Origin: Paenibacillus spongiae
GTDB lineage: Bacteria; Bacillota; Bacilli; Paenibacillales; Paenibacillaceae
Assembly: GCF_024734895.1 (NCBI RefSeq)
Contig: NZ_CP091430.1
Span: forward strand, 4,234,501 to 4,298,500
Direction: 5' to 3'
DNA length: 64,000 bases
This document shows, piece after piece, positions 1 to 9,857 of the stretch (the stretch's first letter is position 1; every line of letters begins with the position of its first letter). The notes under the pieces are model-generated. The model ran no database searches. It saw nothing but the letters and a program-made list of their open reading frames with translations, and was not told where the DNA came from. The position numbers and the translations under genes were made by a program.

Positions 1-259
1 ATACGTGCAGGAATGTGCCGATTACCGTCCGTAGGATCGTAATCTTGTATGCCTGCCAAATCTTCGCATTTTCGAATACCTCGGCATAGTTCTCCAATGT
101 GAATTTGCGGGGCAAGAAGTAGATGGCCCCCATCATGGAGTCCTTCCCGTCATTCAAGGAATAGGCCAGAATATAGATAAACGGATATACCATCGAAAAG
201 GCGAGTAGTGCCAGTACGGTATAATTGATGATCGAGAACAGAGAAAACGAGCGTTTCAT
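1..259 (-). CDS. Carbohydrate ABC transporter permease, LplC/YtcP type (partial, cut by window edge)
   Basis: The minus-strand frame opens with ATG at 259 and runs off the left end of the window, so about 86 N-terminal residues are visible. The translation starts MKRSFSLFSIINY, has one clear membrane helix, then a YSLNDGKDSM stretch and NYAEVFEN, the layout of the LplC/YtcP family of inner-membrane permeases for oligosaccharides. It lies 12 bases after the LplB-type permease and should form its heterodimer partner. The EAA loop that would contact the ATPase lies beyond the edge. A solute-binding protein is expected further left; this is inference. Confidence 0.85.
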   Translation of the reverse strand, partial: MKRSFSLFSIINYTVLALLAFSMVYPFIYILAYSLNDGKDSMMGAIYFLPRKFTLENYAEVFENAKIWQAYKITILRTVIGTFLHV

Positions 260-271
260 CGCATCACTTCC

Positions 272-1183
272 TTAGAAAAGAGATACATCGCTGACTTTGC
301 GAGCGATTCGGTTGACAGTAACGATCAGAATCAAGGCTATGAGACTCTGGAACAATCCGACCGCCGCGGCGTAACTCAGCCGTCCTTGGCTTAGACCGGA
401 ACTGATAACATGCACATCCAGTACGCTGCCGATCGCAGCCGTTGCCGGTCCGTTCAGGAGCAGCAGCTGCTCGTACCCGGCGCTCATCAGACTACCGGTG
501 GACAGAATGAACAGGATGACCGCAATGTTCCGGATTCCCGGAAGCGTAACGTGCCAGATCTGTCTAAACCGGCCCGCGCCATCGATCTTAGCCGCTTCAT
601 ACAACTGCTGATCCACCCCTGCGATCGCGGCCATGTAGATTATTGAGCTCCATCCAATACCTTTCCAAATATCGGAACCGATAATGATTTGATAGAACCA
701 TGTCGTATTGTTTAAGAATTGGATTGGCTCAACACCGAACAAACCAAGTAATTCATTGACCGGACCGCCTGAAGGCGTAAGCAAACGCTGCATCAAAGTT
801 ACAACGACGATCCAGGATACGAAATAAGGGAGATACGTAAGCGTTTGCACAGTTTTCTTAAATTTAACCTTAGTCACTTCATTAAGCAGAATAGCAAGTA
901 TGATCGGCATCGGAAATCCGATGAGCAGCTTCATTAAGCTGATAATGATCGTGTTGCGGATAATATCTGTAGACTGATAATAACTGAAGAATTGCTCGAA
1001 ATATTTCCACCCGGCCCACGGGCTCCCGGTGAAGCCCCCCGAGAACGTAAAGTCTCGGAAGGCAACCTGGACACCGTACAGCGGGACGTAAGAAAAGATG
1101 AAAAACCAGACAACCCCAGGCAGCAAGAACAGATAAAATATTTTATGCTGCCACAAACGCTTCCGCAGTTGGGAACCTGCCAT
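272..1183 (-). CDS. Carbohydrate ABC transporter permease, LplB type
   Basis: Inner-membrane permease of about 303 residues with six predicted helices. The EAA motif reads YEAAKIDGAGRFRQIW, followed by HVTLPGI, as in the LplB family that imports oligosaccharides together with LplC. The longest frame begins at 1213, but codons 6-9 of it (KEAG) are the Shine-Dalgarno sequence AAGGAGG. The ATG at 1183, eight bases after that site, is the likelier start and gives MAGSQLRKRLWQ. It follows the GH38 mannosidase by about 70 bases, so the pair probably imports the glycan fragments the enzyme trims. No dedicated ATPase is present; this family commonly shares an MsmK-type ATPase. Confidence 0.9.
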   Translation of the reverse strand: MAGSQLRKRLWQHKIFYLFLLPGVVWFFIFSYVPLYGVQVAFRDFTFSGGFTGSPWAGWKYFEQFFSYYQSTDIIRNTIIISLMKLLIGFPMPIILAILLNEVTKVKFKKTVQTLTYLPYFVSWIVVVTLMQRLLTPSGGPVNELLGLFGVEPIQFLNNTTWFYQIIIGSDIWKGIGWSSIIYMAAIAGVDQQLYEAAKIDGAGRFRQIWHVTLPGIRNIAVILFILSTGSLMSAGYEQLLLLNGPATAAIGSVLDVHVISSGLSQGRLSYAAAVGLFQSLIALILIVTVNRIARKVSDVSLF

Positions 1184-1256
1184 ACATCCAGCCTCCTTAT
1201 AGTCCATCTGCATATTCTAGTTTGTTGTTCAGTTGAACATCCGCTTCATACGTCTT

Positions 1257-4200
1257 CTACCGTTGAAGGCGAAGACGTACGGTTTGGATTTCGAACGGGG
1301 TAAATGAGAGCTCAACGCTGCCGTCCGAATGTGCCAGCGGCCCGATTGTTTCTTCCATTAAATCGGTCAGCCATGCTTCGTTTAGATCAAATCCGGTATG
1401 CAGCCTCGTTTTTGCATGCGCCCCAGCCGTTTCGTACAAGCGAATGATCACATCGTCGCCATCTTCCGCTTGCTTGACGGCTTCGACCATCACGTTCGGA
1501 TGGCTGATCTGCAAGCAGGATTGCAAGGCTGGCAGTGCTGCCGTGCCGTCACTCGGTTTAATTGGAACCGTCCTCAGCGGAACATTCAGCTCGTACCCCC
1601 GTTTGTAGATCTCAGCCTGGACATGGTTACCCTTGTGCGGGTATAGCGCATATGTGAAAGTATGCTCCGCGCGATCCGCTTCCGGATCAGGATAGTTCGG
1701 GCTGCGCAGCAGGTTCAAGTCCAAGACGTTGTTCTCCGCACGATGACCGTACTTGCTGTCGTTCAACAGTGCGACGCCGTATTCCGCATCGGACAAATCC
1801 ATCCAATGATGGGCGCATATTTCGTCCTTGGCATAATCCCACATCGTATTCCGGTGCGTAGGACGCTGCAAATACCCGAATTGAATCTCGCAGCTGACGG
1901 TTTCCGATCGCACATCGACCGGGAATGAAGTACGGAGCATCTTATCCGACTCTTTCCAATCCACCGTCGTAACAAAGTCGATACGCCGGCTACCATGGGT
2001 CAGTGCAACCTTCTGAGTCAGAGTTGAATTCCCGAACTGATACCGGTGGATAAGACCTGCCGTCGGACCGTCTGCGAACTCGCTTGTTTCGACGAGATCA
2101 AGCTTCATCCCTCCGGTCTGACGGTAATCCTGGCGGAAATCCCATGCATCGCCTTCGTCGTGATAAATGCGCAGAGCGTTGGCGCTGCCACCCGATTCGA
2201 TGACTTCCCGCTGATGCTCCTTGTCGAAGACCGATACGATCGAGCCGTCTTCCGCGAACACGACGGATAGAAGGTCATTCTCCATGCTTCGATCTGCTGC
2301 CGATGACCGTAGTCCGTTGAAGGTCGATGCCTCTTCCGCTGTCTCGACTGCCGCTGCCGCTTCATGATCGGATAAGGCATGACCTGAAGCAACGGCATAG
2401 CCCATCGACGGAACACGGACGCGCATCCACTTCCCGTCCGCCTTCAGCCACTCATCCCGTTCCCAGGACAATGAGTTGAAGACGGCTTGCGACTCTTCTT
2501 CCCGGCCAGTTACAGCCAGCTGTTCAGCCAGCGAGCCGTACATATTCGAGATCAACGCTTCAACTTGCATCTCAAGTATGCCATACCGTTCCAATGACTC
2601 ATCGTATACCCTCTTAATGGACGAGCCCGGGAGAATGTCATGGAATTGATATAACAGTACTTCCTTCCAGATCTCCTCCAGCTCGACGGCGGGATACGAT
2701 ACGCCCTTCCCGTCACGACCGGCAGCGAATACTCCCGCAAGTATGGAAGCAAACTCCAATTCCCGGAGTGCCTTCTCCAGCTTGCGGTTGTACCGCTTGC
2801 TGCGGCCCTGGCTGGTCAGCGTACCTTGATGCTTCTCCAGATACAGCTCCCCGCGCCATGATTGGTATCTGTCCGCGCCTTCGCTTAGCTTGTCGAAGAA
2901 GGCCGCTGACGGCTCCTGTACGACAGGACTTAAACCGAGTAAATTCTTCTCGCGGTCCAGCCGCTCCAGATGCTCTTCGCCCGGACCGCCGCCGCCGTCG
3001 CCAATCCCGAACAGCATGAGGCAATGGTCCGAGACGTTCTTATCCAAATATTCCGCTTCCGCTTTCGCTATGGACCTAGGCGCTGCCGGGCTATTGTACG
3101 TATCTTCCGGCGGCATATGCGTCAGCACCTTCGAGCCGTCGATCCCTTCCCACATGAACGTATGATGCGGGAATTTATTATACACGCTCCAGGACAGCTT
3201 CTGCGTCATCATGTAATCGACGCCGGATTTCTTCAGAATCTGAGGCAAACTCGCGGTATAACCGAACACATCCGGCATCCACAGCGACTTCATCTCCATT
3301 CCGAATTCTTGCTGGAAGTACCGCTTGCCGTATAATACTTGACGAACAAGCGCTTCCCCGCCGGGAACATTCGTATCCGACTCGACCCACATGGCTCCTT
3401 GCGGCTCCCAGCGGCCTTCCTTCACACGTTCTTTGACCTGATCATACAGCTTCGGATAGTGCTTCTTCATCCAATCGTACAGCTGCGGCTGGCTGGCTCC
3501 GAACACGTAATCCGGATAGCGCTCCATCATACGAAGCGCTGTCGAGAAGGTACGCGCACCCTTGCGGATCGTCTCTCTGATCGGCCATAGCCAGGCCAGG
3601 TCAATATGAGCATGACCGATAGCGCTGACGGTTAAGACGGGATCGCCGCCCTGCTTCGCTAATTGCTCGCCAAGCATACGCCGAGCAGCAGCAACACGTT
3701 CGTCGGATATCTCTGTCAGATGCAAGGAAACATCATATAGTACTTTCAAGATCCGTTCCTTGCGGGCAGAACCGTCCGGCAATCGTTCCGCGGTTTCGAG
3801 CAGCACTTCCACATCGTAATAGAGCTGTCTGACCTCTTCGCGGCAAACGGCGATGACGGCTTCCTTCAGCGTACCGCTGCGGTAGCGGCCGAACAGATCG
3901 TTACAGCCTGCGTCGCCCCAGAGATCGATGGTCTCATCGCCGGATGAAGAGGCGCTGATGTGAACGACCCGTTTGCCGGGCAGCCCAAGCTCGTAATCGA
4001 ACTCGGAGTTGATGTTCGTCAATCCTTGAGCAGGAGTTCCTTCATCATCGACGAGACACACTTCGCCGTTCACATCGATCAAGAGGACGACTTTCGCTCC
4101 TTTCGCCGTTGCCGGTACCTTGCCTGCAAAATGGAACCAGGCGCAGTCCCATAAATTGCCCCAGCGATCACCGGATGCAAGCTCAATCTTCTGCCCTGAC

Positions 4201-4337
4201 ATCCGATCCTCATAGGCGACCGGTTCCTTCGTTACCCAGGCGGTTACCTTCAAATCTACAAGCGGCTTATAAATCTGTTCGTCCAGCTTCCTAAGCAGGT
4301 TCTTTAGTTGTCCCGGCCTCACAGTTTCATATGGCAT
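1257..4337 (-). CDS. Alpha-mannosidase, glycoside hydrolase family 38
   Basis: A 1026-residue protein, the normal length for bacterial cytoplasmic GH38. It has an N-terminal beta domain (about 1-230), then the catalytic alpha/beta barrel opening with the zinc-binding motif GHAHIDLAWLWP near residue 245. The nucleophile motif SLWMPDVFGYTA lies near residue 365, and the three-helix and C-terminal beta-sandwich regions follow. No signal peptide is visible, so it should act on mannosides after import. The start has AAGGAGATTCCTT directly upstream. The flanking LplB/LplC permeases and GntR-type regulator suggest one mannose-containing oligosaccharide utilisation locus. The preferred linkage cannot be read from sequence. 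Confidence 0.93.
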   Translation of the reverse strand: MPYETVRPGQLKNLLRKLDEQIYKPLVDLKVTAWVTKEPVAYEDRMSGQKIELASGDRWGNLWDCAWFHFAGKVPATAKGAKVVLLIDVNGEVCLVDDEGTPAQGLTNINSEFDYELGLPGKRVVHISASSSGDETIDLWGDAGCNDLFGRYRSGTLKEAVIAVCREEVRQLYYDVEVLLETAERLPDGSARKERILKVLYDVSLHLTEISDERVAAARRMLGEQLAKQGGDPVLTVSAIGHAHIDLAWLWPIRETIRKGARTFSTALRMMERYPDYVFGASQPQLYDWMKKHYPKLYDQVKERVKEGRWEPQGAMWVESDTNVPGGEALVRQVLYGKRYFQQEFGMEMKSLWMPDVFGYTASLPQILKKSGVDYMMTQKLSWSVYNKFPHHTFMWEGIDGSKVLTHMPPEDTYNSPAAPRSIAKAEAEYLDKNVSDHCLMLFGIGDGGGGPGEEHLERLDREKNLLGLSPVVQEPSAAFFDKLSEGADRYQSWRGELYLEKHQGTLTSQGRSKRYNRKLEKALRELEFASILAGVFAAGRDGKGVSYPAVELEEIWKEVLLYQFHDILPGSSIKRVYDESLERYGILEMQVEALISNMYGSLAEQLAVTGREEESQAVFNSLSWERDEWLKADGKWMRVRVPSMGYAVASGHALSDHEAAAAVETAEEASTFNGLRSSAADRSMENDLLSVVFAEDGSIVSVFDKEHQREVIESGGSANALRIYHDEGDAWDFRQDYRQTGGMKLDLVETSEFADGPTAGLIHRYQFGNSTLTQKVALTHGSRRIDFVTTVDWKESDKMLRTSFPVDVRSETVSCEIQFGYLQRPTHRNTMWDYAKDEICAHHWMDLSDAEYGVALLNDSKYGHRAENNVLDLNLLRSPNYPDPEADRAEHTFTYALYPHKGNHVQAEIYKRGYELNVPLRTVPIKPSDGTAALPALQSCLQISHPNVMVEAVKQAEDGDDVIIRLYETAGAHAKTRLHTGFDLNEAWLTDLMEETIGPLAHSDGSVELSFTPFEIQTVRLRLQR

Positions 4338-4392
4338 AAGGAATCTCCTTTTACATTAAAAGAAATAATAATCTATTACTCACATATAGAAT

Positions 4393-4545
4393 GAACGATT
4401 GATTGGCACAAAGAGCGAAGCAGGAAGAATGATGCTGGAGAAGCGTTAGCGGTCGCCTTTGTTCCCGGATTATAACCATACTCGAGATATTCAAGATAAT
4501 CCGGGAACAACAGCGACCGTAGGCACATTCTTCATGAGGAGCATC
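4393..4545. repeat. Dispersed inverted-repeat element, copy A (complete)
   Basis: Arms 4449-4472 and 4497-4520 pair at 21 of 24 positions (cores TTGTTCCCGGATTA and TAATCCGGGAACAA) around a 24-base loop. The same arms, loop end (ATTCAAGA) and right flank (ACATTCT) recur at 33104-33185, with half copies near 32500 and 50800. It sits between the 730-aa gene and the mannosidase, so the transcript would carry a strong hairpin that could attenuate or stabilise the message. No coding capacity is credible here. A small non-autonomous repeat is the simplest reading. Confidence 0.7.
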
Positions 4546-4567
4546 TTGTGCTCCAGTCATTCGTTCA

Positions 4568-6760
4568 TTAAGCCGCCCACTTCACATGGATGCTCACATC
4601 AGTACCGCTGATGTGCCGGTAGTTCAGCAGCACGGTTCGGGTTGCCTCGTTCCATTCATATGCTACCGGCTCCGTCTGACCGTTCGCAGCAAGCTCCGCC
4701 ATTATCGGCTCATGCGGACAATACAACCTTGCAATGGCATTCAAGCCTTCAGGACCTCTCACGGTGAAGGCGAATCCCTCCCCGTTAACGGTCAACGACT
4801 CGATGCGCGAGGATGCCGCTATACATGCGACTTCATCGGCTGACGGACGTCCTTTCTCGACATCATATAAGAACGCTTGCTCTCCAGGCTGAAGCCGAAT
4901 CTCCTGCAGGATGGATAGCGAAGGATCGAATAAATCGATAACCGGTCCGGGCACCGTAAGCGGTGCGTCCGAGATCGATTCCGTCAGTACGGATGCGACG
5001 AGATAGGGTCCCCTACGCATCTGAAAATAATGCTTCGGCAGCCAGCGGTAATCGGGGTCGCCGAGCTGATCCAACGTCTCGATGACGATTTGCCGCAATG
5101 CGTCCGCGCCTTCTACTGACGCTGCGCAGCTGTCCGGCGATTGTGCCAAGTAGCTTACTACACCTTTGCCGGCACGATAAACGCCAGTTCCCGCTTCCGC
5201 CAATCCCAACTGCTCGAACAAATGCTCGCGCGCATTGGAATATTTCACATCCCCTTCATTCCACCATGCGCGGACGGTATGATATGGATCGGTATCATCG
5301 CCAACATACACCAGCGCTCCGCCGTCCCTCACCCAACCGACCAATGCATAATGAAACTCCGGATATTCCGGCTTCATATACTCGTAGCTGAGCAGCAGCA
5401 CCCGGTAATCCTTCAAATAATGAGCGAATCTTCGCACATTATCCAGCTGAACGGGCCGTACGGGTATACCATGCTTCAATAGCGGTAACGCTAATCCGTA
5501 GAAAGGCGAGAAGTCCAGCAGCTTCTGATCTTCCTCCGATGCGATGGCTTCCGCATCGGTGCCGTCATATTTGCTCTGGACGGCGTTCCCGTCCATTCCG
5601 GTCGTCATTCGCTGGAACATTGCGGAATCGGCCAGCAGAATGCCGATTTGCTCCGTTGTATCTTCCATCGATACTTCGTCCTGATCCATGTTGCCCAGTG
5701 TATGCATCACGTTCAGCAGCGTAGTTGCATAATCTGGCGGGATGGTTACTTTGTTTCCGCCATCGTCATCAGAAGGATATTTCCCTTGAAAGACCCTTCT
5801 CGGCCAAGGCGAGACTTCATAATGCGACACGGCTGGATGAAGCAGTGAAGCGGTAACCGTCCGGATATAGTTCTCACGATAATCCGTCCAAGAATAATTC
5901 GGATTGTCTTCAATCGGGTCGTGCAGGAACCACATCCTCCTGCCTGTTCCCCTCACCAGCTCTTGCATAATGCCATATTCGAGATAAGCCGTCTCGAAGG
6001 TCCGTTCTTGACGCACGCCCTGATACACATTCGGCGTCCGGGAAGTACCCGTCCAAATCTGGGCGATGTAACCGTCTACGGAAGGCAGCTCGATCAGCTG
6101 CGATTCCGGGCTGACGATTCTCCACTGGGTATAATTGATCAAGCTATGCGTGGGAACATAGAAACGTAAATCTTTCCCGTATTTCGTCAGCGCATAATCT
6201 TTCATCTCGCTGCACAGACGGTCTAGGCTGCGCGTGTATAAATACGCTTTCAATTTCGATGCTCGATATTGAGCGTCCGGCGTCGAATGAGGCGGTATCC
6301 ACGGCTCGCCATAATACAGTCTCCATTCCCGTTGGAAGGCTTCGGAGTAGCCGCCGTTCACCCAAAATTCCGGCTCTTCAAGGTGGATCGCTTCCACGCC
6401 GGCGTCAACGGCAAGCCGGATTCGGCTTGCCAAGAAATTCGTGTACGAAATGGTCGGAACCATGTATGGGATGTCCGGGGTGGTACCGTGTATGATACGC
6501 TCGCCATTGCGGTCGGTCTGGGCTTCATCCCAGTGGCTGCGTCCGTCAACTTCACCGTTCAAATAGTTCTGATACTGCCCCCATGCAACGCCGGTCATCA
6601 GGTGCACAACGTAACCGTGCTCCCGCCACTGCCGGATTCGCTCCGGCATCCTGTCATTAATGCCATAAACCATGACGAAGTCTGTCTGCAAATCATATGA
6701 TGGATGGTAAGGGCCGCTTTCCTGAAAACCCGTTCGCTCTTCACTCCGATTTCGGACCAT
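4568..6760 (-). CDS. Unrecognised glycoside-hydrolase-like protein (730 aa)
   Basis: I do not recognise the exact family. The first 340 or so residues look like a TIM barrel. They contain VDAGVEAIHLEEPEFWVNGG (near 120), where an acidic residue follows a beta strand as in retaining glycosidases, and YWMFL-type aromatic patches. Residues around 450-520 (VLLLSYEYMKPEYPEF, then GGALVYVGDD) resemble the class-I-amidotransferase-like trimerisation domain of GH42 enzymes. A beta-rich tail follows. No signal peptide. The ATG at 6760 follows GGAGGGGG, so it is preferred over the TTG two codons earlier. It lies between the GntR regulator and the GH38 gene, suggesting a role in the same glycan pathway. 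Confidence 0.75.
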   Translation of the reverse strand: MVRNRSEERTGFQESGPYHPSYDLQTDFVMVYGINDRMPERIRQWREHGYVVHLMTGVAWGQYQNYLNGEVDGRSHWDEAQTDRNGERIIHGTTPDIPYMVPTISYTNFLASRIRLAVDAGVEAIHLEEPEFWVNGGYSEAFQREWRLYYGEPWIPPHSTPDAQYRASKLKAYLYTRSLDRLCSEMKDYALTKYGKDLRFYVPTHSLINYTQWRIVSPESQLIELPSVDGYIAQIWTGTSRTPNVYQGVRQERTFETAYLEYGIMQELVRGTGRRMWFLHDPIEDNPNYSWTDYRENYIRTVTASLLHPAVSHYEVSPWPRRVFQGKYPSDDDGGNKVTIPPDYATTLLNVMHTLGNMDQDEVSMEDTTEQIGILLADSAMFQRMTTGMDGNAVQSKYDGTDAEAIASEEDQKLLDFSPFYGLALPLLKHGIPVRPVQLDNVRRFAHYLKDYRVLLLSYEYMKPEYPEFHYALVGWVRDGGALVYVGDDTDPYHTVRAWWNEGDVKYSNAREHLFEQLGLAEAGTGVYRAGKGVVSYLAQSPDSCAASVEGADALRQIVIETLDQLGDPDYRWLPKHYFQMRRGPYLVASVLTESISDAPLTVPGPVIDLFDPSLSILQEIRLQPGEQAFLYDVEKGRPSADEVACIAASSRIESLTVNGEGFAFTVRGPEGLNAIARLYCPHEPIMAELAANGQTEPVAYEWNEATRTVLLNYRHISGTDVSIHVKWAA

Positions 6761-6967
6761 GTCCAAAACCCCCTCCTCGAATGTTTACGAAGACTTCCAA
6801 TGTCTGGTGAGATGTATAAGTTATCCTACAAAATATAATATATTACTATATATTTAATATGTCAATATAAAATATACTAACGATTTCTTAATAAATACCT
6901 TATTAAATATATTTACAAACAAAAGATAGATACCACCTGATAGCCGTTATTCCGGCCAATAAGACAA

Positions 6968-8113
6968 CTACCGTTTCATATTGGGACCGGACGTTTGACA
7001 GACGACAAGCTGAGGCTCTAGAAGCTCCTTCGTGAACTTGGTATCCTGCCCTTCGATTACTTCCAGCAGCCGAACAACCGCCTTGTAACCCATGCTCTTC
7101 TCGAATTGCTTAATATGGGTAAAAATGCTGAACTCCTCCACATTCGAAGTCGGATCGTCGAATGTCACGATCGACAGATCCTCCGGCACCCGCAGTCCGG
7201 CACGTTCCGCCATTTTATAAATGTGGATCCCGAGCTCACCGTTGAGCGTTATATAGGCGGTAGCCAAACGGCTTCGTATATAACGGTACAGAGGGTGGTC
7301 GCTGTTATTCACATTATCCAGCCTGAATCCCGTGATCATATGCGTCGGATTAATCAGCGCCCCCTTTAATTTAAGCGCTTCCATATATCCGTCAAGCCGT
7401 TCTTGTACGGTAACGGTTTGCAGAGGCGAATCCGAGCATATGGCGATCTCACGGTGACCAAGCTGCCACAGATGCTCGACTGCCATCGCAATCCCCTGCT
7501 TGCCGTCGGAAGCGATATAGTTCGTCTCAATACCGGGCAAATAACGGTCGATTAATACGAAAGGAAAACGGCCGAGCTTCATGCTCAGTATTTCTTCGTT
7601 GTATTGCTGATCATCGACGGGAAATATGAGCATGCCCTTCACGCCGAATTCCTTCATCGATTGAATCGCTTCTTTCTCTTTGTTCACGCATCCTTCCGAG
7701 AGCATGAACAGGCTTCTATAACCGCGCTCCCTAAGCGCGTTCTGAATGCCGGTAATGATCCGGATAGCGAAGAAATCATGAATAAAGGGAAGTATGACGC
7801 CGATTCGACCGTTCTCCGCTTCGATCTCAGGCTCTAGCTCCGGAACTGCCGCGATTACAGGCTCCTGCCACTCCGTTGTTTCCTCGGGTTGAAAGCCAAC
7901 GAAGCTGCCTTTACCCCTGATTCTCGTAATCATATTCTCGGCAGCCAATGCCGAGAGTGCATTTACCACGGTGATTTTACTGACGTTGAACCTTTCCATC
8001 AGCTCTTTCTCCGTTGGGATGCGATCGCCTGCAGCGAGATTCTCGGATTGAATCAATTCACGTATATAATCTTGAATTTTCATGTAAAGCGGAACACGGT
8101 TTATGGACTTCAT
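6968..8113 (-). CDS. GntR/LacI hybrid transcriptional regulator (AraR-type architecture)
   Basis: 381 residues. The N-terminal 75 residues form a GntR winged helix (IPTEKELMERFNVSKITVVNALSAL), followed by GKGSFVG. From about residue 100 to the end there is a LacI/periplasmic-binding sensor fold (IGVILPFIHDFF, HLWQLGHREIAI, LSIVTFDDP). This combination is typical of AraR-like repressors that release DNA on binding a sugar. It is encoded upstream of the 730-aa protein, mannosidase and permeases on the same strand and probably controls them. AT-rich spacers on both sides of the gene could carry operators. Confidence 0.88.
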   Translation of the reverse strand: MKSINRVPLYMKIQDYIRELIQSENLAAGDRIPTEKELMERFNVSKITVVNALSALAAENMITRIRGKGSFVGFQPEETTEWQEPVIAAVPELEPEIEAENGRIGVILPFIHDFFAIRIITGIQNALRERGYRSLFMLSEGCVNKEKEAIQSMKEFGVKGMLIFPVDDQQYNEEILSMKLGRFPFVLIDRYLPGIETNYIASDGKQGIAMAVEHLWQLGHREIAICSDSPLQTVTVQERLDGYMEALKLKGALINPTHMITGFRLDNVNNSDHPLYRYIRSRLATAYITLNGELGIHIYKMAERAGLRVPEDLSIVTFDDPTSNVEEFSIFTHIKQFEKSMGYKAVVRLLEVIEGQDTKFTKELLEPQLVVCQTSGPNMKR

Positions 8114-8509
8114 CGCCTCACCAGGTTTCTTATTATGTTATATACAATATATATATTATTCCTAATTTATTCAATACCTTTTTTCTTAACAACCTATACC
8201 AATAGGACTAGGAAGCCTGGTACATGCATATGTCCCAAGCTTCTTTGTCTTTTTCGAGGGCTTTTGTCCCTTCTTGTCATCTATCATTAGCAGGTAGATA
8301 TCAATGAATGATAGGAGATGAATTTAATAGATTTAGGGATATTGACCAGTACGAGCTATGTGTCCCGCACGTATATATACAATACATCACTGCATCATCA
8401 GACCAGATGGGGAGGGAAAGAATGGCCGGGTAACAAGAGATGGTTTGCAAGGCTATGATAGAGGTCCGTCACTAGAGAAAGAGAAAGCTACTATGAAAAG
8501 AGGTAAATC
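8114..8509. promoter_or_regulatory. Divergent regulatory region between the GntR-type regulator and the ArsB-like gene
   Basis: A 396-base spacer, AT-rich next to the regulator start. The 11-mer TATATACAATA occurs twice, at 8139-8149 and 8374-8384, in contexts rich in alternating TATA, which could be half-sites of the GntR-type regulator. No clean -35/-10 pair was resolved. The region 8200-8330 shows nothing else recognisable. Confidence 0.35.
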
Positions 8510-9841
8510 ATGCATGATTTAATGGTTATCGTTACGATATGTTCCTTCCTCTTGACAATCGGATTTATATTCTGGCGCCCCACGGTTAATGAAGCTATAC
8601 CTGCAACAATCGGCGCTTTCTTCGTGCTCCTCAGCGGCAGCGTTACCTTGGCCGACCTGGGAAAAATTACGGAAACAATCAGCGGTGCCGCCGTTACCAT
8701 TATGGCCACCATCGTCATGGCAATCGTATTGGAAAGCTTCGGATTCTTCAACTGGGCGGCCGAGATCCTGACTAAGAAAGCGAAAGGCTCGGGTATCCGC
8801 CTCTTCTGGCTCACGAATCTGTTCTGCTTTCTCATGACTCTCTTCGTGAACAATGACGGCAGCATTCTCATCACGACTCCGATCTTACTGCTGCTATTGA
8901 AAAATATGGGGCTGAAAAATCATGAGAAATTACCTTACTTAATATCTGGCGCTATTATCGCGACAGCCTCCAGCGCCCCGATCGGGGTTAGCAATATCGT
9001 CAACCTGATTGCGTTAAAAATCGTTCACATGGATCTCTACATGCACTCGGCGATGATGTTCGTTCCCGCGACGACAGGATTGCTCCTTCTAACCGCACTT
9101 CTTTTTCTGGTTTTTTACAAGGTGCTGCCAAAAAAACTGCCTGTGGCGCTGCACTGGAACTTAACGCCGGGAGGCCATCCGTTGAAGGAGAACCTGCCGA
9201 AGGCAAATCGTACAAAGTTCATGATCAATATCCTGATCTTCGTATTCGCCGTACGCGTGAGTCTGTTCGTGGCCTCCTATATTAAGTTTCCGGTCTCCCT
9301 CATGGCTGTCATCGGATCTTGCTTTCTTCTCGCATGGCGATGGTACTATCTGAAAATATCCCCTGCCGATATGGTTCGAAAAACACCATGGTATATTCTG
9401 ATCTTTGCCTTCAGTATGTATGTCATCATCTATGGGCTGAACAATATCGGATTGACCGAATGGCTCATTCAGATTCTCCAGCCAATCGTCTCCGGAAGCT
9501 TATTAAGCGCTAGTGTCGGGATGGGTGTACTCTTAAGCCTCTTATCCAACCTATTCAACAACCACCCGGCTCTGATGGTAGGAACACTTACGTTGATGAG
9601 CATGGGATTGGATCCGCTGACACTCAAAATCTCGTATCTGGCCAGCGTCATCGGAAGCGACGTCGGCTCGCTCCTGCTGCCGATCGGTACCTTGGCCACG
9701 CTAATGTGGATGCACATCGTTAGAAAAGGCGGCGTTAAGATCACTTGGGGGCAATATTTAAAGGTCACGTCGCTCGTCATTCCGCTCACCCTTATCTTCA
9801 CCTTAGTGCTGCTGTCTTACTGGGTTTCATGGTTATTTTAA
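8510..9841 (+). CDS. ArsB/SLC13-fold anion transporter
   Basis: 443 residues with about 11-12 hydrophobic helices and no signal peptide. The motif LFVNNDGSILITTPIL (about residues 121-136) is the ArsB/CitMHS signature NNDG...TPI, and a second half carries SNLFNNHPALMVG followed by GSDVGSLLLPIGTLA. Both re-entrant halves of the ion-transporter superfamily are therefore intact. It may export arsenite or another oxyanion, or exchange a dicarboxylate; the substrate is not readable from sequence. No arsenate reductase or ArsA lies nearby, and the ArsR-family gene 900 bases away has its own promoter and SRPBCC partner, so an arsenic role is not supported by context. Confidence 0.82.
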   Translation: MHDLMVIVTICSFLLTIGFIFWRPTVNEAIPATIGAFFVLLSGSVTLADLGKITETISGAAVTIMATIVMAIVLESFGFFNWAAEILTKKAKGSGIRLFWLTNLFCFLMTLFVNNDGSILITTPILLLLLKNMGLKNHEKLPYLISGAIIATASSAPIGVSNIVNLIALKIVHMDLYMHSAMMFVPATTGLLLLTALLFLVFYKVLPKKLPVALHWNLTPGGHPLKENLPKANRTKFMINILIFVFAVRVSLFVASYIKFPVSLMAVIGSCFLLAWRWYYLKISPADMVRKTPWYILIFAFSMYVIIYGLNNIGLTEWLIQILQPIVSGSLLSASVGMGVLLSLLSNLFNNHPALMVGTLTLMSMGLDPLTLKISYLASVIGSDVGSLLLPIGTLATLMWMHIVRKGGVKITWGQYLKVTSLVIPLTLIFTLVLLSYWVSWLF

Positions 9842-9857
9842 ATAGGAGGGATACAAT

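Noticed and set aside
4351-4560. 69-aa frame between the 730-aa gene and the mannosidase
   Set aside because: It is produced by the inverted-repeat element and has no ribosome-binding site.
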